Below, piece after piece: positions 1 through 8,889 of a DNA stretch of 64,000 bases (position 1 is its first letter; each line of letters begins with the position of its first letter). Position numbers and translations under genes: made by a program. The notes under the pieces were generated by a model that saw nothing but the letters and a program-made list of their open reading frames with translations, did not search any database and was not told the DNA's origin. Location of the stretch: NCBI GenBank assembly GCA_020639215.1, contig JACKHA010000004.1, forward strand, positions 88,128-152,127, in the 5' to 3' direction. The stretch is from Phycisphaeraceae bacterium. Lineage in GTDB: Bacteria > Planctomycetota > Phycisphaerae > Phycisphaerales > UBA1924.

Positions 1-778
1 TGGACACGACGCGGCGGCCGAGTTGGATGCGGTCGCCCAGGTGGGCGGCGATGCGGTCGTAGAACGCGCCGGTGCCGCCCTTGAGGGGGAACTTGAAGCG
101 GTTGTTGGGGCCCCAGGCGAAGTCGTCCAGGCCCATGACGACGTTCCTGATGGCGCGGTCGACGTCGATCATGGCGACGCGCTCGCCGATCCACTGCTTG
201 TTCATCATCTCGGGCGGGTGGGCCCAGACCTTGAAGTTGTACGGGCGCATGAAGTGCTTCATGATCCCGTCGCCGAAGATGGTGCGGCAGAGTTCGGCGA
301 AGTTGGCGGCGCCCGCGACGCCGGGGCAGGGCGAGCTGTCGTCCCAGCGTCCGCTCTCGCGCGCGACCTTGGCCTTGACCAGGCCCGAGAGGCACTCGTA
401 GGCGACCTCGGGCGGGAGGTAGCGGATGTTGTTTTGGAACGGGTACGGCACCCAGCGGTCGCACATCCGCACCCACGACTCGCGGTCGTTGAGGGTGAAC
501 TCGTCGCCCATCATGGCCTCGAAGACGCGGTCGTAGTAGTCGTAGTGGCTGAACATGACGTGCCCGCCGATGTCCCACGTGAACCCGGCGTCGTCGGTGA
601 AGGAGTGGGCCAGGCCCCCGGCGTAGGGGTTGGCGTCGACGATGGCGAAGTTGGCGTGCCCGAGTTCCTTGAGGCGGTAGCCCGCGCCCAAACCCGTGGG
701 GCCGGCGCCGATGATCAGCACCCGCCCCGGGGGCGGGGGTCGGTCGGCGGGCTGGGCTGTGGCCTGGCGTCCCGCCAA
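1..778 (-). CDS. FAD-dependent oxidoreductase, UDP-galactopyranose mutase / protoporphyrinogen oxidase-like (3' end outside window)
   Basis: The minus strand encodes about 259 residues that run off the window edge without a stop. Near the N-terminus is a Rossmann FAD-binding motif, VLIIGAGPTGLGAGYRL, followed by an acidic residue at the end of the second strand (IVDANPYAGGLAHSF) and a GGHVMFSHYDYYD segment. This is the pattern of the amine-oxidase / UDP-galactopyranose mutase-like flavoprotein superfamily; later segments (MRPYNFKVWAHPPE, FPLKGGTGAFYDRIA) resemble protoporphyrinogen-oxidase-like proteins often found in polysaccharide gene sets. The start is taken as TTG at 778 because AGGAGA lies 6 nt upstream. 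GTG at 721 is possible but would begin inside the Rossmann strand. The substrate cannot be told from this fragment. The gene diverges from the LuxR-type regulator. Confidence 0.8.
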   Translation of the reverse strand, partial: MAGRQATAQPADRPPPPGRVLIIGAGPTGLGAGYRLKELGHANFAIVDANPYAGGLAHSFTDDAGFTWDIGGHVMFSHYDYYDRVFEAMMGDEFTLNDRESWVRMCDRWVPYPFQNNIRYLPPEVAYECLSGLVKAKVARESGRWDDSSPCPGVAGAANFAELCRTIFGDGIMKHFMRPYNFKVWAHPPEMMNKQWIGERVAMIDVDRAIRNVVMGLDDFAWGPNNRFKFPLKGGTGAFYDRIAAHLGDRIQLGRRVVS

Positions 779-1256
779 GGCGATCTCCTCTGCTCTTCGG
801 CGGGGCGCGGTCGGGGGGCGGGGGGACGGTTCGGCTCCCCGGTTGTGGTGGGACCACCCCGGGCGAGTTCGCTCGCGGGATCGGAGGGTAGCGACGACGG
901 GGACCGGCGACGACCCCCAACCCGATCCATGCCGGGTGACGATCGACGACCGGACCGCGCACCGGTCTCTCCGCACAGTCGAATGCTGTTCGGAATCGGC
1001 ACGACGCCCGCTCGGGAGAATGGGAAAAGATCGGCGTAGGCGTTTCGGGGTGGCGGCGATAGGATCACCGATACCGGGAGGGTGTTTGACTGGCCTCGCG
1101 CAGGGACCACCGGGCCTCTTGGGGAGGTTCGGCGCGCCGGGGTCGGGCTGTCAGGCGGCGGGTCGCCAACGCGGGCGGGTCGCCGGGGCTCGAGGGGTTT
1201 CGCGCAGCCGACGCCGACGCGGGCCAGACCCCGAGGGCGGCATCCACGGAGGGCGC
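779..1256. other. Divergent intergenic region, 478 bp
   Basis: This gap separates the minus-strand flavoprotein from the plus-strand LuxR-type regulator and should hold both promoters. I see a possible -10 box TAGGAT near 1057 and a TTGACT near 1087, but neither has a convincing partner at 16-18 bp. The open frames crossing the gap look like GC-driven artefacts: they have unbiased composition and no recognisable domain. Confidence 0.4.
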
Positions 1257-2165
1257 ATGTCTCCGAACCTGACCGAACAGCAGTGGCTCCTGATGTCGAG
1301 CCGGATCACGGAACGTTTGTGCGCGCTGCCCGCGGTGGCGACGCCGGACTGGTGCGACCGCGCGGCCCGCTGCCTCGTGCCGCTGGTGGATCGCGCCGTC
1401 GTGGCGGTGATCCTGGCGACGCTGGACGCCAGCGGCACGATCAGCGAGCGTGAGGCCGTCGGCGCGGCGGTCGACGCGCCGACCGAGGCCTTCGCCGAGG
1501 GGCATGTGCCGAACGTCGTGCGGTCGCGGGCGGATCGCCTGGCGGCGCTGGGGTTCGGGCTGAGCGCGGGTGCGCTCGAGCGTGGGTTCTGCGGCAACGC
1601 GGATCGGTACACCCAGCCGGGCGACTGGCGCCACGGGACGCTGGGGCGCATGTGGTCGGAAGTGGCCACGGGCGACCTGCTGGTGGCGGGGGTCGGGCTG
1701 TCGCCTGAGACGCCGGGGCGTTGCCTGATCGTGATGGTGGCCCGGAGCGAGCCGATCGCGAACATGGTCGAGCGTGAGGCGGTGCTGCGGGTGGTGCTGC
1801 CGCTGCTGTCGCGCCGGGCGCTCTTGGCGATCGGGCCGACGCGGACGACGACGAGCGACTGGCTGACGAGCAAGGAGCAGCACATCCTGGAGCGCTTGAC
1901 GCTCGGGCTGTCGGTGGCGGACATCGCGCAGGAGCTGGAGCGGTCGGCCCACACGGTGCACGACCACGTGAAGAGCCTGCACAAGAAGTTGGGTGCTTCG
2001 AGCCGGGGCGAGTTGATCTCGCGGGCGCTGGGGCACATCACGGAGGCCAAGCCGCGGGCGGCGCGGAAGTCGAAGAAGGCCAAGGCGGTGCAGGAGGCCG
2101 AGGCCAAGCCTGTCGCCAAGGAGGCGGCGGGGAAGGCGCGCGGCGGTGCCGGCGAAGACGACTGA
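1257..2165 (+). CDS. LuxR-family transcriptional regulator
   Basis: A 302-residue protein. Residues about 200-260 form a LuxR/GerE helix-turn-helix (LTSKEQHILERLTLGLSVAD, then IAQELERSAHTVHDHVKSLHKKLG). The N-terminal ~190 residues have no family I recognise but could be a GAF-like sensor (VAVILATLDASG...). The last ~35 residues are Lys/Ala-rich (KPRAARKSKKAKAV...), which may add non-specific nucleic-acid binding. ATG at 1257 is chosen because GGAGG lies 6 nt upstream; in-frame starts further upstream would add sequence of low coding quality. The missing receiver domain argues against a classical two-component regulator. Its signal and targets are unknown. It converges with serS. Confidence 0.8.
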   Translation: MSPNLTEQQWLLMSSRITERLCALPAVATPDWCDRAARCLVPLVDRAVVAVILATLDASGTISEREAVGAAVDAPTEAFAEGHVPNVVRSRADRLAALGFGLSAGALERGFCGNADRYTQPGDWRHGTLGRMWSEVATGDLLVAGVGLSPETPGRCLIVMVARSEPIANMVEREAVLRVVLPLLSRRALLAIGPTRTTTSDWLTSKEQHILERLTLGLSVADIAQELERSAHTVHDHVKSLHKKLGASSRGELISRALGHITEAKPRAARKSKKAKAVQEAEAKPVAKEAAGKARGGAGEDD

Positions 2166-2200
2166 ACCCCTCGCGCGCGCGTGCGATCGCGGTTGCCTGA

Positions 2201-3634
2201 TCACCCGATCCGCTGCTGCCCGCCCATGAACGGGCGTAGGGCGGCGGGGATGGTCACGCTGCCGTCGGCGTTCTGGTAGTTCTCGAGGATCGGGATCAGG
2301 ACGCGCGGGCTGGCCAGCACGGTGTTGTTGAGCGAGTGGCAATAGACGGTCGCGGCCTTCTTCTCGCCGGCGACTGGCGATGGGCGGTACCGCAGGTTCA
2401 GGCGCCGGCACTGGTAGTCGTAGAGGCGGCTTGCCGAGTGGGTCTCGCCGTAGGCCCCGAGGGGGCGCCCGTCCTTGTCCACCTCGCCGCGACCGGGCAT
2501 CCACGACTCGATGTCGATCATGTCGGCGTTCTTGGCGCCAAGATCGCCCGTGCAGCACTGCAGCAGGCGGTAGGGCAGGCCCAGGGTCTGGAGGAGTTGC
2601 TCGACGATCTCGATCATCTGCGCGTGCCAGCGTCGGCTCTCGGCCTCGTCGGCGCGGCAGATCACGACCTGCTCGACCTTGTCAAACTGGTGGATGCGGT
2701 AGAGGCCCGCGGTGTCCTTGCCGGCGGCCCCGGCCTCGCGCCGGAAGCAGGTGGAGACGGTCGCGTACTTCAAGGGAAGTTGCGACTCGTCGAGGATCTC
2801 GTCCATGTGCAGGGCCATCAGGCCGACCTCGCCGGTGCCGGTGAGGAACAGGTCGTGCGATGAGCCGCGCTTGGACTCCTCGATGTGGTAGGCCTGCTCG
2901 CGTCCGGCGGGGAAGAAGCCGGTGCCGACCATGGTCTCCTCGCGGACGACGACGGGGACGGACGTGGCGCGGAACCCGTGGCGGCTTGTGATGAAGTCGA
3001 AGGCGAACTGGAGCACGGCGTTGTGGAGGCGCATGCCGTCGCCGGTGAGGACGTAGGAGCGGCTGCCGGCGATCTTGACGCCGCGCTCGAAGTCGACCAG
3101 GCCCAGGTCGCGGATGAGTTCGATGTGGGTCTTTGGTTTGAAGCCGCGCTGGGCGTCGAAGGGCTTGGCGGGGTCGAAGGCGGGCAGGGCGTCGCGCGCG
3201 GGCGGGTTCCAGGTGCGGATCTGGACGTTGTCGTCGGCGGAGGTGCCGACGGGCACGTCGGCATCGGGCGGGAGCGGGACGGCCAGGAGCAGGGCTTCGA
3301 GTTCGGGCGTCAGGGCCGCGGCCTGGGCGTCGAGGGCGGCGATTTCCTCTTTCAGGCGGGCCGGGCGGGCCTTGAGTTCGGCCAGTTCGGCCTCGATGCG
3401 GGCGTGGTCCTCCGGGCTGGCTTTCTTCAGGGCGCCCTGGAGTTTGCCGATCTGGGGGCCGGACTCCTTGGCGATGCGGTTCTGCTCGGCCTTGAGGCCA
3501 TCGGCCCGGGCCTGGAGAGCGCGGCGCTGCTCGTCGAACGCGAGGATGCGGTCGATGTCGGCGTGGATGTTCTTCTTGCGGCAGCCCTCGCGGTAGTGGT
3601 CCGGGGCCTCGCGCAGGTGTTTCAGGTCGATCAT
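2201..3634 (-). CDS. serS: Seryl-tRNA synthetase
   Basis: A class II aminoacyl-tRNA synthetase that charges tRNA-Ser with serine in the cytoplasm. The 477-residue product starts MIDLKHLREAPDHYREG and has the N-terminal long coiled-coil arm (residues about 30-115, rich in E/K/A). Motif 2 is visible as STCFRREAGAAGKDTAGLYR and motif 3 as ETHSASRLYDYQCRRLNLRYR; the motif 3 serines differ slightly from the usual SSCSN-type run but the arginine follows. It is about 40-50 residues longer than the common bacterial form. There is no Shine-Dalgarno sequence before the ATG: a TACACT box sits 8 nt upstream, so the transcript is probably leaderless. It converges with the LuxR-type gene and diverges from the FHA-GspE gene. 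Confidence 0.96.
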   Translation of the reverse strand: MIDLKHLREAPDHYREGCRKKNIHADIDRILAFDEQRRALQARADGLKAEQNRIAKESGPQIGKLQGALKKASPEDHARIEAELAELKARPARLKEEIAALDAQAAALTPELEALLLAVPLPPDADVPVGTSADDNVQIRTWNPPARDALPAFDPAKPFDAQRGFKPKTHIELIRDLGLVDFERGVKIAGSRSYVLTGDGMRLHNAVLQFAFDFITSRHGFRATSVPVVVREETMVGTGFFPAGREQAYHIEESKRGSSHDLFLTGTGEVGLMALHMDEILDESQLPLKYATVSTCFRREAGAAGKDTAGLYRIHQFDKVEQVVICRADEAESRRWHAQMIEIVEQLLQTLGLPYRLLQCCTGDLGAKNADMIDIESWMPGRGEVDKDGRPLGAYGETHSASRLYDYQCRRLNLRYRPSPVAGEKKAATVYCHSLNNTVLASPRVLIPILENYQNADGSVTIPAALRPFMGGQQRIG

Positions 3635-3642
3635 GGGGAGGG

Positions 3643-3648
3643 AGTGTA
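3643..3648 (-). promoter_or_regulatory. Candidate -10 box of serS (TACACT), leaderless start
   Basis: Read on the minus strand, TACACT is followed by 8 pyrimidine-rich bases and then the serS ATG. With a usual 5-8 nt spacing from -10 to +1, transcription would begin at or within 3 nt of the start codon. No clear -35 box is seen. Confidence 0.5.
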
Positions 3649-3750
3649 GTTTCGGGGGCGGCGGGGGCGCGAGCGGGAACCGCGGGCGGGGCGGGGCGTC
3701 GGAACGGGTGGCGCGTCGCGGTTCCCGCGGGCCGCGGGGAGGGCGTCTGT

Positions 3751-5527
3751 ATGATCGTCCGCGTGCCGAGCAAGAACGCCAGACCAGCCGGGGCGAAGCG
3801 GGGCGGGGCGGAAGCGTCGCGTCCGGCGGCGGCGGGCGCGGGCGTGCTGGCCTGGGTGCTGCGCCAGGTCGGCTCGGACCGGATCGTGCCGATCGGCGTG
3901 TCGCCGGTCACGATCGGGCGGCACTCGGCGTGCGAGGTGGCGCTGCTGGAGGACCAGAAGCTCAGCCGCCAGCACTGCGTGGTCGAGCCGGGCGGGGACG
4001 GGGCAGGGCGGGCCGGGCATCCGCGACCTGGGCTCGCGGAACGGGACGTTCGTCAACGAGTTGCGGATCGAGCGGACGTTCCTGTCGCAGGGGGACGTGG
4101 TGCGGGTCGGGGGCACGGAGTTCGCCGTCGATCGGATGGCGGTGGCGCCTGAAGTGGTCGAGGCGGCGGGCGAGACCAGCGCCGCGGACGAGGTCGCGCC
4201 AGCGCGGAAGGGCCGGCCCGCGTGGCGCGGCTCGTTCGAGCGGGTGCTGCGGGACCTGCCGCCCAAGAACGCGCCGGGCGACGAGTTCGTGATCGTGTCG
4301 TCGGCGGGAAAGGAGAGCGATGCGCTGCAGGGCAAGGGCGAGGGCCCGCCCGCGCTGCTGCTGATCCTGCAGATCGCGGCCCGGGCCCGGGCGACGGACG
4401 TGCACGTCGAGCCGAAGGGCTCATCGACCAGCGTGCGGATGCGTGTGGATGGGCAGATGGTCACGATCGGGGAGCTGCCGGATCGGGTCGGCATGCTGGT
4501 TGTGGGGATGGTCAAGGCGGCGTGCAATATGAAGGCCGCGGCCGCGGACCAGGTGCAGGAGGGGCACTTCTCGTCGCGCCTGAAGCCGGCGGTCGATGGC
4601 GCGGCGGCGGCGGAGGTCGGGCCGGCCCGCCAGATCGACTATCGCGTGAGCATGACGCCCTCGGTGCACGGCCAGAAGATGGTGGTGCGGGTGCTGGACC
4701 TCTTGACCGCGCCGTCGACGCTCTCGGGCCTGGGCCTGCCGGGCTGGATGGAGCAGCGGGTGCGCCGGGTGTGCCGCCAGGACCAGGGCTTGCTGCTGGT
4801 GTGCGGGCCGACGGGTTCGGGCAAGACCACGACGTTGTACAACGCGCTTCGCGAGGTGGACCGCGAGGCCAAGAACGTCGTGACCATCGAGGACCCGGTC
4901 GAGTACCGCCTCGAGCAGACGACGCAGATCCCGATCGACGAGCAGCGGGGCAACACGTTCGGCGGGCTGCTGCGCAGCGTTCTGCGCCAGGACCCGGACG
5001 TGATCCTGGTGGGCGAGATCCGCGACGAGGAGACGGCCAGCACCGCGATGCGGGCCGCGATGACCGGGCACGTCGTGTTCACGACGGTGCACGCCAAGGA
5101 CACGATCGCGGCGGTGTTCCGGTTGCTTGATCTGAAGGTCGAGCCCTACCTGATCGCCAGCGCGCTGGACGTTGTGCTGGCCCAGCGCCTGGTGCGGGTG
5201 CTGTGCGAGCATTGCCGCACGGGCGTGCGGGTCCCGCCGGGGGTGGCCACGCGTCTCGGGCGGTTCGTCGAGGGCAAGAGCGAGCTGATGGCCCCGGTCG
5301 GGTGCCCGCGCTGCCTGGGCACGGGGTTCCGCGGCAGGCGGGCCATCTTCGAGCTGCTCGACTTCACCGACGAGCTGCGGGACGTGATCCTGAAGGACCC
5401 GAGCATCCAGGCGATGAAGAAGATCGTCGAGGGCGGGCTGTTCGCGACGCTGACGCAGTCGGGCTGGAAACTCGTGGGCGAGGGGTCGACGAGCCTCAAT
5501 GAGGTGGACCGCGTCGCGGGGTCGTGA
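3751..5527 (+). CDS. FHA domain - GspE/PilB-type secretion ATPase, reading frame interrupted near 4015
   Basis: Two overlapping frames together make one protein of about 590 residues. The first (3751 to about 4015) carries an FHA phosphothreonine-binding domain (TIGRHSACEVALL, LSRQHCVVE). Its remaining motif (DLGSRNGTFVNE, then DVVRVGGTEFAV) continues in the next frame, which runs to 5527. Removing one G from the run around 4015-4017 rejoins them exactly inside the FHA fold. The second part is a type II secretion / type IV pilus assembly ATPase with Walker A GPTGSGKTTT, Asp box TIEDPVEYRL, Walker B DVILVGEIRDEETA, His box TGHVVFTTVHAKD and a CxxC pair (CEHC, CPRC) for zinc. It would power pilus or secretion-pilin assembly, with the FHA module linking it to Ser/Thr kinase signalling. 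Either a sequencing error or a real frameshift. The ATPase part alone could start at TTG 4061. Confidence 0.85.
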
Positions 5528-5535
5528 GCCACGCG

Positions 5536-7305
5536 TCAGGCTGCGGCGCACACGTCCTTCCACAGCGCGCGGAGCGTGCGCTCGAGACGCTCGACGTAGA
5601 CCCTCTGGTCGCACAGGGTCGAGGCCAGGATCTTCTCGCGCAGCCCGGCACGGCGCGCCGCCAGCCCGTCCAGGTCGCCCGTCAGGCGACGGGCGATCTC
5701 AACGAACCCGTCGTCGGTGTCGGCGGTGCAGTCGTCGATGCCGGCGGCGGCCAGGATCGAGCCGGACACGCGGGCGACGCAGCGGTCGCCCATGCGCGTG
5801 ACGACGGGGCAGCCCATGAACAGGGCCTCGCAGGTCGTGGTGGTGCCGTGGTAGGGGTAGGTGTCCAGGGCGATGTCGACGCGCTGGTAGGCCGCGAGCG
5901 TGTCGAGCGTGTTCTTGCCGGGGGGGTCGAGCTCGATGCGGTCGGCGGGCAGGCCGGCCTTGACAAACCGCTCGATGATCGCGTCGCGCACGGGGGCCTG
6001 GGAGAGGGCGTGGTACTTGAGCAGCAGGCGCGAGGCGGGGACCGCCAGCACCGCCCTCGTCCACATGCGGATCGTGTCATCGTCGATCTTGGCGACATTG
6101 TTGAACGAGCCGAAGGTGACGTGCCCGCTGGCCTTGGCGGGCAGCGGGCCTGGCTCGGGCGCGCCGGCGATGGGCGGGAAGCACAGGAAGCACGGGTCCA
6201 TGCGGACGAGGCGCTCGGAGGCGACGCTGTTGTATGAGGGGTCGTCGGGATCGGTGATCGAGTCGACGATGCGGGCGTCGATCGCGCTGAGCCCGGTCGT
6301 GTTGGGATAGCCGAAGTAGGTGACCTGAACGGGCGCGGGCCGCAGGTGCAGGGCGATCATGCGGTGCCCGGCGGTCAGGCCGGAGAGTTCGAGAACGACG
6401 TCGATCTGGTCGCGGGCCAGCATGTCCGCGAAGTCCTTGGCGTGCATGGTGGGCTCCCACTTCCACCGCACGGGGTGCCCGCGGAGGCGTTTGCTGGCCG
6501 CGTCCTCGCGGAACGCCACGGAGTAGCACGTGATCTCGAAGCCCTTGGAGTGGCTGGCCAGCCACGGCTCGATGAACGAGCCACACGGGTGTGCCCGCAG
6601 GTCCGCCGAGACCACGCCGACGCGCAGAGGGCGATCGGGGTTCGGGTCGCGCGGCTTCGGGCGGGGCGGGGTCGGGAGCTGGCGGTTGAGCAATGCGTCG
6701 TACATGCGATGCGCCTCGTACGACCGCTTGGGCGTGGCGTTGCCGGCGTAGTTCGTGCACGCCGCGTGGGCCGCGACGATGAGCTCGTGGTCGGGGTTGG
6801 CGGCGGCGGCCTGCGAGAGCACATCCAGGGCCTCGCGCGGGCGTCCGGCCTGCAGCAGCGAGACGCCCAGGTTGCACAGCAGCATGGGGTGGGTCGGGTT
6901 GTGCTCGAGCCCGGCCCGGGCGGTTGCGATGGTGTCGCCCAGGCGATAGGCGTGGAAATGCGAGCCGGAGAGCCCGACGCTGGCCGCCGACAGGGTCGGG
7001 TCGATGGCCAGGGCGGCTTCGAACAGCGGCAGGGCCATCTCGCCCTGGGCCTGCTTGGCGAGCAGGTTGCCTAGGTCCAGCAGAGCCCGGGCGTCGCCGG
7101 CGGACATGGCCCGGGCCTGATCCACGTAGTACTGGGCCTGCGGTGCCTTGCCGCTGCGGACAAGGCTGATGATCAGCAGGGCCAGGACGTCCGGGCGCTT
7201 GGGGTGCTGCTGGGCCAGGCGCTGGAGGAGGGCGGCGGCCTTGTCGAACCGCCCGGCGTTCATGTGGTCGCGGGCCGGGGCGAGTTTGATCGAGAGGTCC
7301 TGCAT
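5536..7305 (-). CDS. TPR protein with O-GlcNAc transferase (GT41)-like C-terminal domain
   Basis: A 589-residue protein. The N-terminal ~210 residues are tetratricopeptide repeats (for example FDKAAALLQRLAQQHPKRPD). Residues about 250-589 match the SPINDLY/O-GlcNAc-transferase catalytic region (GT41): LRVGVVSADLRAHPCGSFIE, FGSFNNVAKIDDDTIRMW and DTYPYHGTTTTCEALFMGCP, followed by the V-T-R-x-G-D segment that contacts UDP in this family. It probably moves a sugar from a nucleotide sugar to protein Ser/Thr in the cytoplasm; donor and acceptor are not deducible. The start is ATG 7305 (MQDLSIKLAPARDHMNAG) because a TACGCT -10 box lies only 6 nt upstream. Longer upstream open sequence overlaps the divergent gene and is rejected. 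Its 3' end is 8 bp from the end of the secretion ATPase gene. Confidence 0.85.
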   Translation of the reverse strand: MQDLSIKLAPARDHMNAGRFDKAAALLQRLAQQHPKRPDVLALLIISLVRSGKAPQAQYYVDQARAMSAGDARALLDLGNLLAKQAQGEMALPLFEAALAIDPTLSAASVGLSGSHFHAYRLGDTIATARAGLEHNPTHPMLLCNLGVSLLQAGRPREALDVLSQAAAANPDHELIVAAHAACTNYAGNATPKRSYEAHRMYDALLNRQLPTPPRPKPRDPNPDRPLRVGVVSADLRAHPCGSFIEPWLASHSKGFEITCYSVAFREDAASKRLRGHPVRWKWEPTMHAKDFADMLARDQIDVVLELSGLTAGHRMIALHLRPAPVQVTYFGYPNTTGLSAIDARIVDSITDPDDPSYNSVASERLVRMDPCFLCFPPIAGAPEPGPLPAKASGHVTFGSFNNVAKIDDDTIRMWTRAVLAVPASRLLLKYHALSQAPVRDAIIERFVKAGLPADRIELDPPGKNTLDTLAAYQRVDIALDTYPYHGTTTTCEALFMGCPVVTRMGDRCVARVSGSILAAAGIDDCTADTDDGFVEIARRLTGDLDGLAARRAGLREKILASTLCDQRVYVERLERTLRALWKDVCAAA

Positions 7306-7311
7306 GGGCCA

Positions 7312-7336
7312 AGCGTAGCAAATGGGGCTGTACGAT
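7312..7336. promoter_or_regulatory. Two divergent candidate -10 boxes serving 7305(-) and 7344(+)
   Basis: On the minus strand TACGCT (7317-7312) is followed by 6 nt and the ATG at 7305. On the plus strand TACGAT (7331-7336) is followed by 7 nt and the ATG at 7344. The two genes are only 38 bp apart, so both promoters must overlap and both transcripts would be nearly leaderless. Neither start has a Shine-Dalgarno sequence. Confidence 0.5.
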
Positions 7337-7343
7337 CGACCCG

Positions 7344-8819
7344 ATGCGCGACGACGCCGCCCCAGCCACTGTCGAGCCGAACGCCGCACCCGGATGGGAC
7401 GGCGCGTGGAACCTGCCAAGCCGCCTCGCCTGGCTCCGAGCGTTTCGCCGCGCGATCGCGGCACGCCACGCGGAAGTCACCGGCATCGTCGCCAACGAGA
7501 TCGGCAAGGGCGTGTTCGAGTGCTTCGTGTCGGAGGTCGCGCCGCTGCTGCGGGCGTGCCGGTACGCCGAGCGCGCGGCACCGCGTCTGCTCCGCGAGCG
7601 GCGCGTCGCCGGCGGCGGGCTGTTCTCGCCGGGGGTCGTGGTGCGCGAGCGGCGCGTGGCGCTCGGGCGCGTCGGCATCATCGCGACATGGAACTACCCG
7701 GTCGGGCTGCTGGGGGTGCAGCTGGTTCAGGCGCTGGCGTGCGGCAACCGCGTGCTCGTCAAAGCATCGGAGCGCAGCCCGCGGAGCCAGGCGTTGCTGC
7801 TCGACATCGCCCGCGCGCCGACGCCGGACGCCGCGCTGCCCGCGGGCGTGCTCGAGGTCGCCGAGGCGACGCGCGAGGCGGGCGAGCGGGTCGTCGCGCT
7901 CGCCGGCACGCACGAGTCGATGGAGCACGCCGACGCCGACCGCCTCGACCACATCGTCTTCACGGGCTCGACCGAGGTCGGCCAGCGAATCGCCGCGGCC
8001 CTAGCCCCGGCCCTGACCACGAGCACGCTCGAACTCTCCGGTCGCGACTCGGCGATCGTGCTGCCCGACGCTGACGCGGCCCTGGCCGCCCGCGCCATCT
8101 GGGCCGCGGTCCGCATGAACGCTGGCCAGACGTGCATGGGCCCGCGCCGGGCGATCGTGTGCGCCGGGGCGTACGACGCATTCGCGGCGGCGCTGCAGCG
8201 GGAGGTCGAGAACACGCCGCGCTTGCGGATGGTCCACGAGTCGGAAGTCGCCAAGGCCCAGGCCGCGATCGACGCGGGGCGGCGCGATGGGGCCAATGTC
8301 GTGCAGGGCGGCGACACCGCTCCCATCGCCATCGCAGCGGAATCGGATGCGTCGGGGCGGGAATCCAACCCTCGCAGCATCCCCCCCACCGCCCTGCTCG
8401 GCTGCCCGCCCACCAGCGACGCCGTCGCCGGCCGCCACTTCGGGCCGGTGCTCGCCGTCGTCAAGGCCCGCGACGAGGGCGACGCGCTGGCGATCCACGC
8501 GTCGGTGGACCAGCGCCTGGCCACTTCGCTGTTCACCCGCGACACCGCCAGGGCCCGGCGCGACATCGCCCCCCGCCTGGGCTCCACCATCGTCACCATC
8601 AACGACTGCGTCGTGCCCACCGGGCACCCGCGCGTGACCCTCGGCGGCGTGGGCCCCAGCGGCTGGGGCCTCTCGCGCGGGCGCGACGGGCTGCTGGCCA
8701 TGACCCGCCCGGTCGTCACGACCACCACGCACCCCAGGTTCCGCACCCCCACGACGCTCCTGGAGGGCAAGGCCGCGGCCCGGTTCATGGCGCTTGCCGC
8801 CCGGGTGCTCGGTCGGTAG
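7344..8819 (+). CDS. Aldehyde dehydrogenase family protein
   Basis: A 491-residue NAD(P)-dependent aldehyde dehydrogenase. Visible signatures are the cofactor-side IIATWNYPVG (Asn117), FTGSTEVGQRI, the general-base loop LELSGRDSAIVL (Glu230, in place of the usual LELGGK) and the nucleophile NAGQTCMGP (Cys264). The C-terminal section TLGGVGPSGWGLSRGRDGLLAMT corresponds to the GxGxSG...G..G segment of the family. It would oxidise an aldehyde to its acid; the substrate cannot be inferred. Residues about 300-335 are an extended, poorly conserved loop. Start ATG 7344 follows a TACGAT box and has no Shine-Dalgarno sequence. Confidence 0.88.
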   Translation: MRDDAAPATVEPNAAPGWDGAWNLPSRLAWLRAFRRAIAARHAEVTGIVANEIGKGVFECFVSEVAPLLRACRYAERAAPRLLRERRVAGGGLFSPGVVVRERRVALGRVGIIATWNYPVGLLGVQLVQALACGNRVLVKASERSPRSQALLLDIARAPTPDAALPAGVLEVAEATREAGERVVALAGTHESMEHADADRLDHIVFTGSTEVGQRIAAALAPALTTSTLELSGRDSAIVLPDADAALAARAIWAAVRMNAGQTCMGPRRAIVCAGAYDAFAAALQREVENTPRLRMVHESEVAKAQAAIDAGRRDGANVVQGGDTAPIAIAAESDASGRESNPRSIPPTALLGCPPTSDAVAGRHFGPVLAVVKARDEGDALAIHASVDQRLATSLFTRDTARARRDIAPRLGSTIVTINDCVVPTGHPRVTLGGVGPSGWGLSRGRDGLLAMTRPVVTTTTHPRFRTPTTLLEGKAAARFMALAARVLGR

Positions 8820-8876
8820 GGCGTGCCCCTCCCATCCAACCACGCGTCGGGCCGCGCCGCCCGGTTCTGCTGGCGG

Positions 8877-8882
8877 TACGCT
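8877..8882 (+). promoter_or_regulatory. Candidate -10 box TACGCT before the lipoprotein gene
   Basis: TACGCT is followed by 7 nt and ATG at 8890. The hexamer and following TTGGGC are the same as before gmk (27806) and very like 7305(-) and 51873(-). A nearly leaderless transcript is predicted. Confidence 0.5.
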
Positions 8883-8889
8883 TGGGCGT

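Noticed and set aside
1057..1110. TAGGAT and TTGACT as promoter of the LuxR-type gene
   Set aside because: Their order and spacing do not make a -35/-10 pair, and they lie about 150-200 bp from the start codon.
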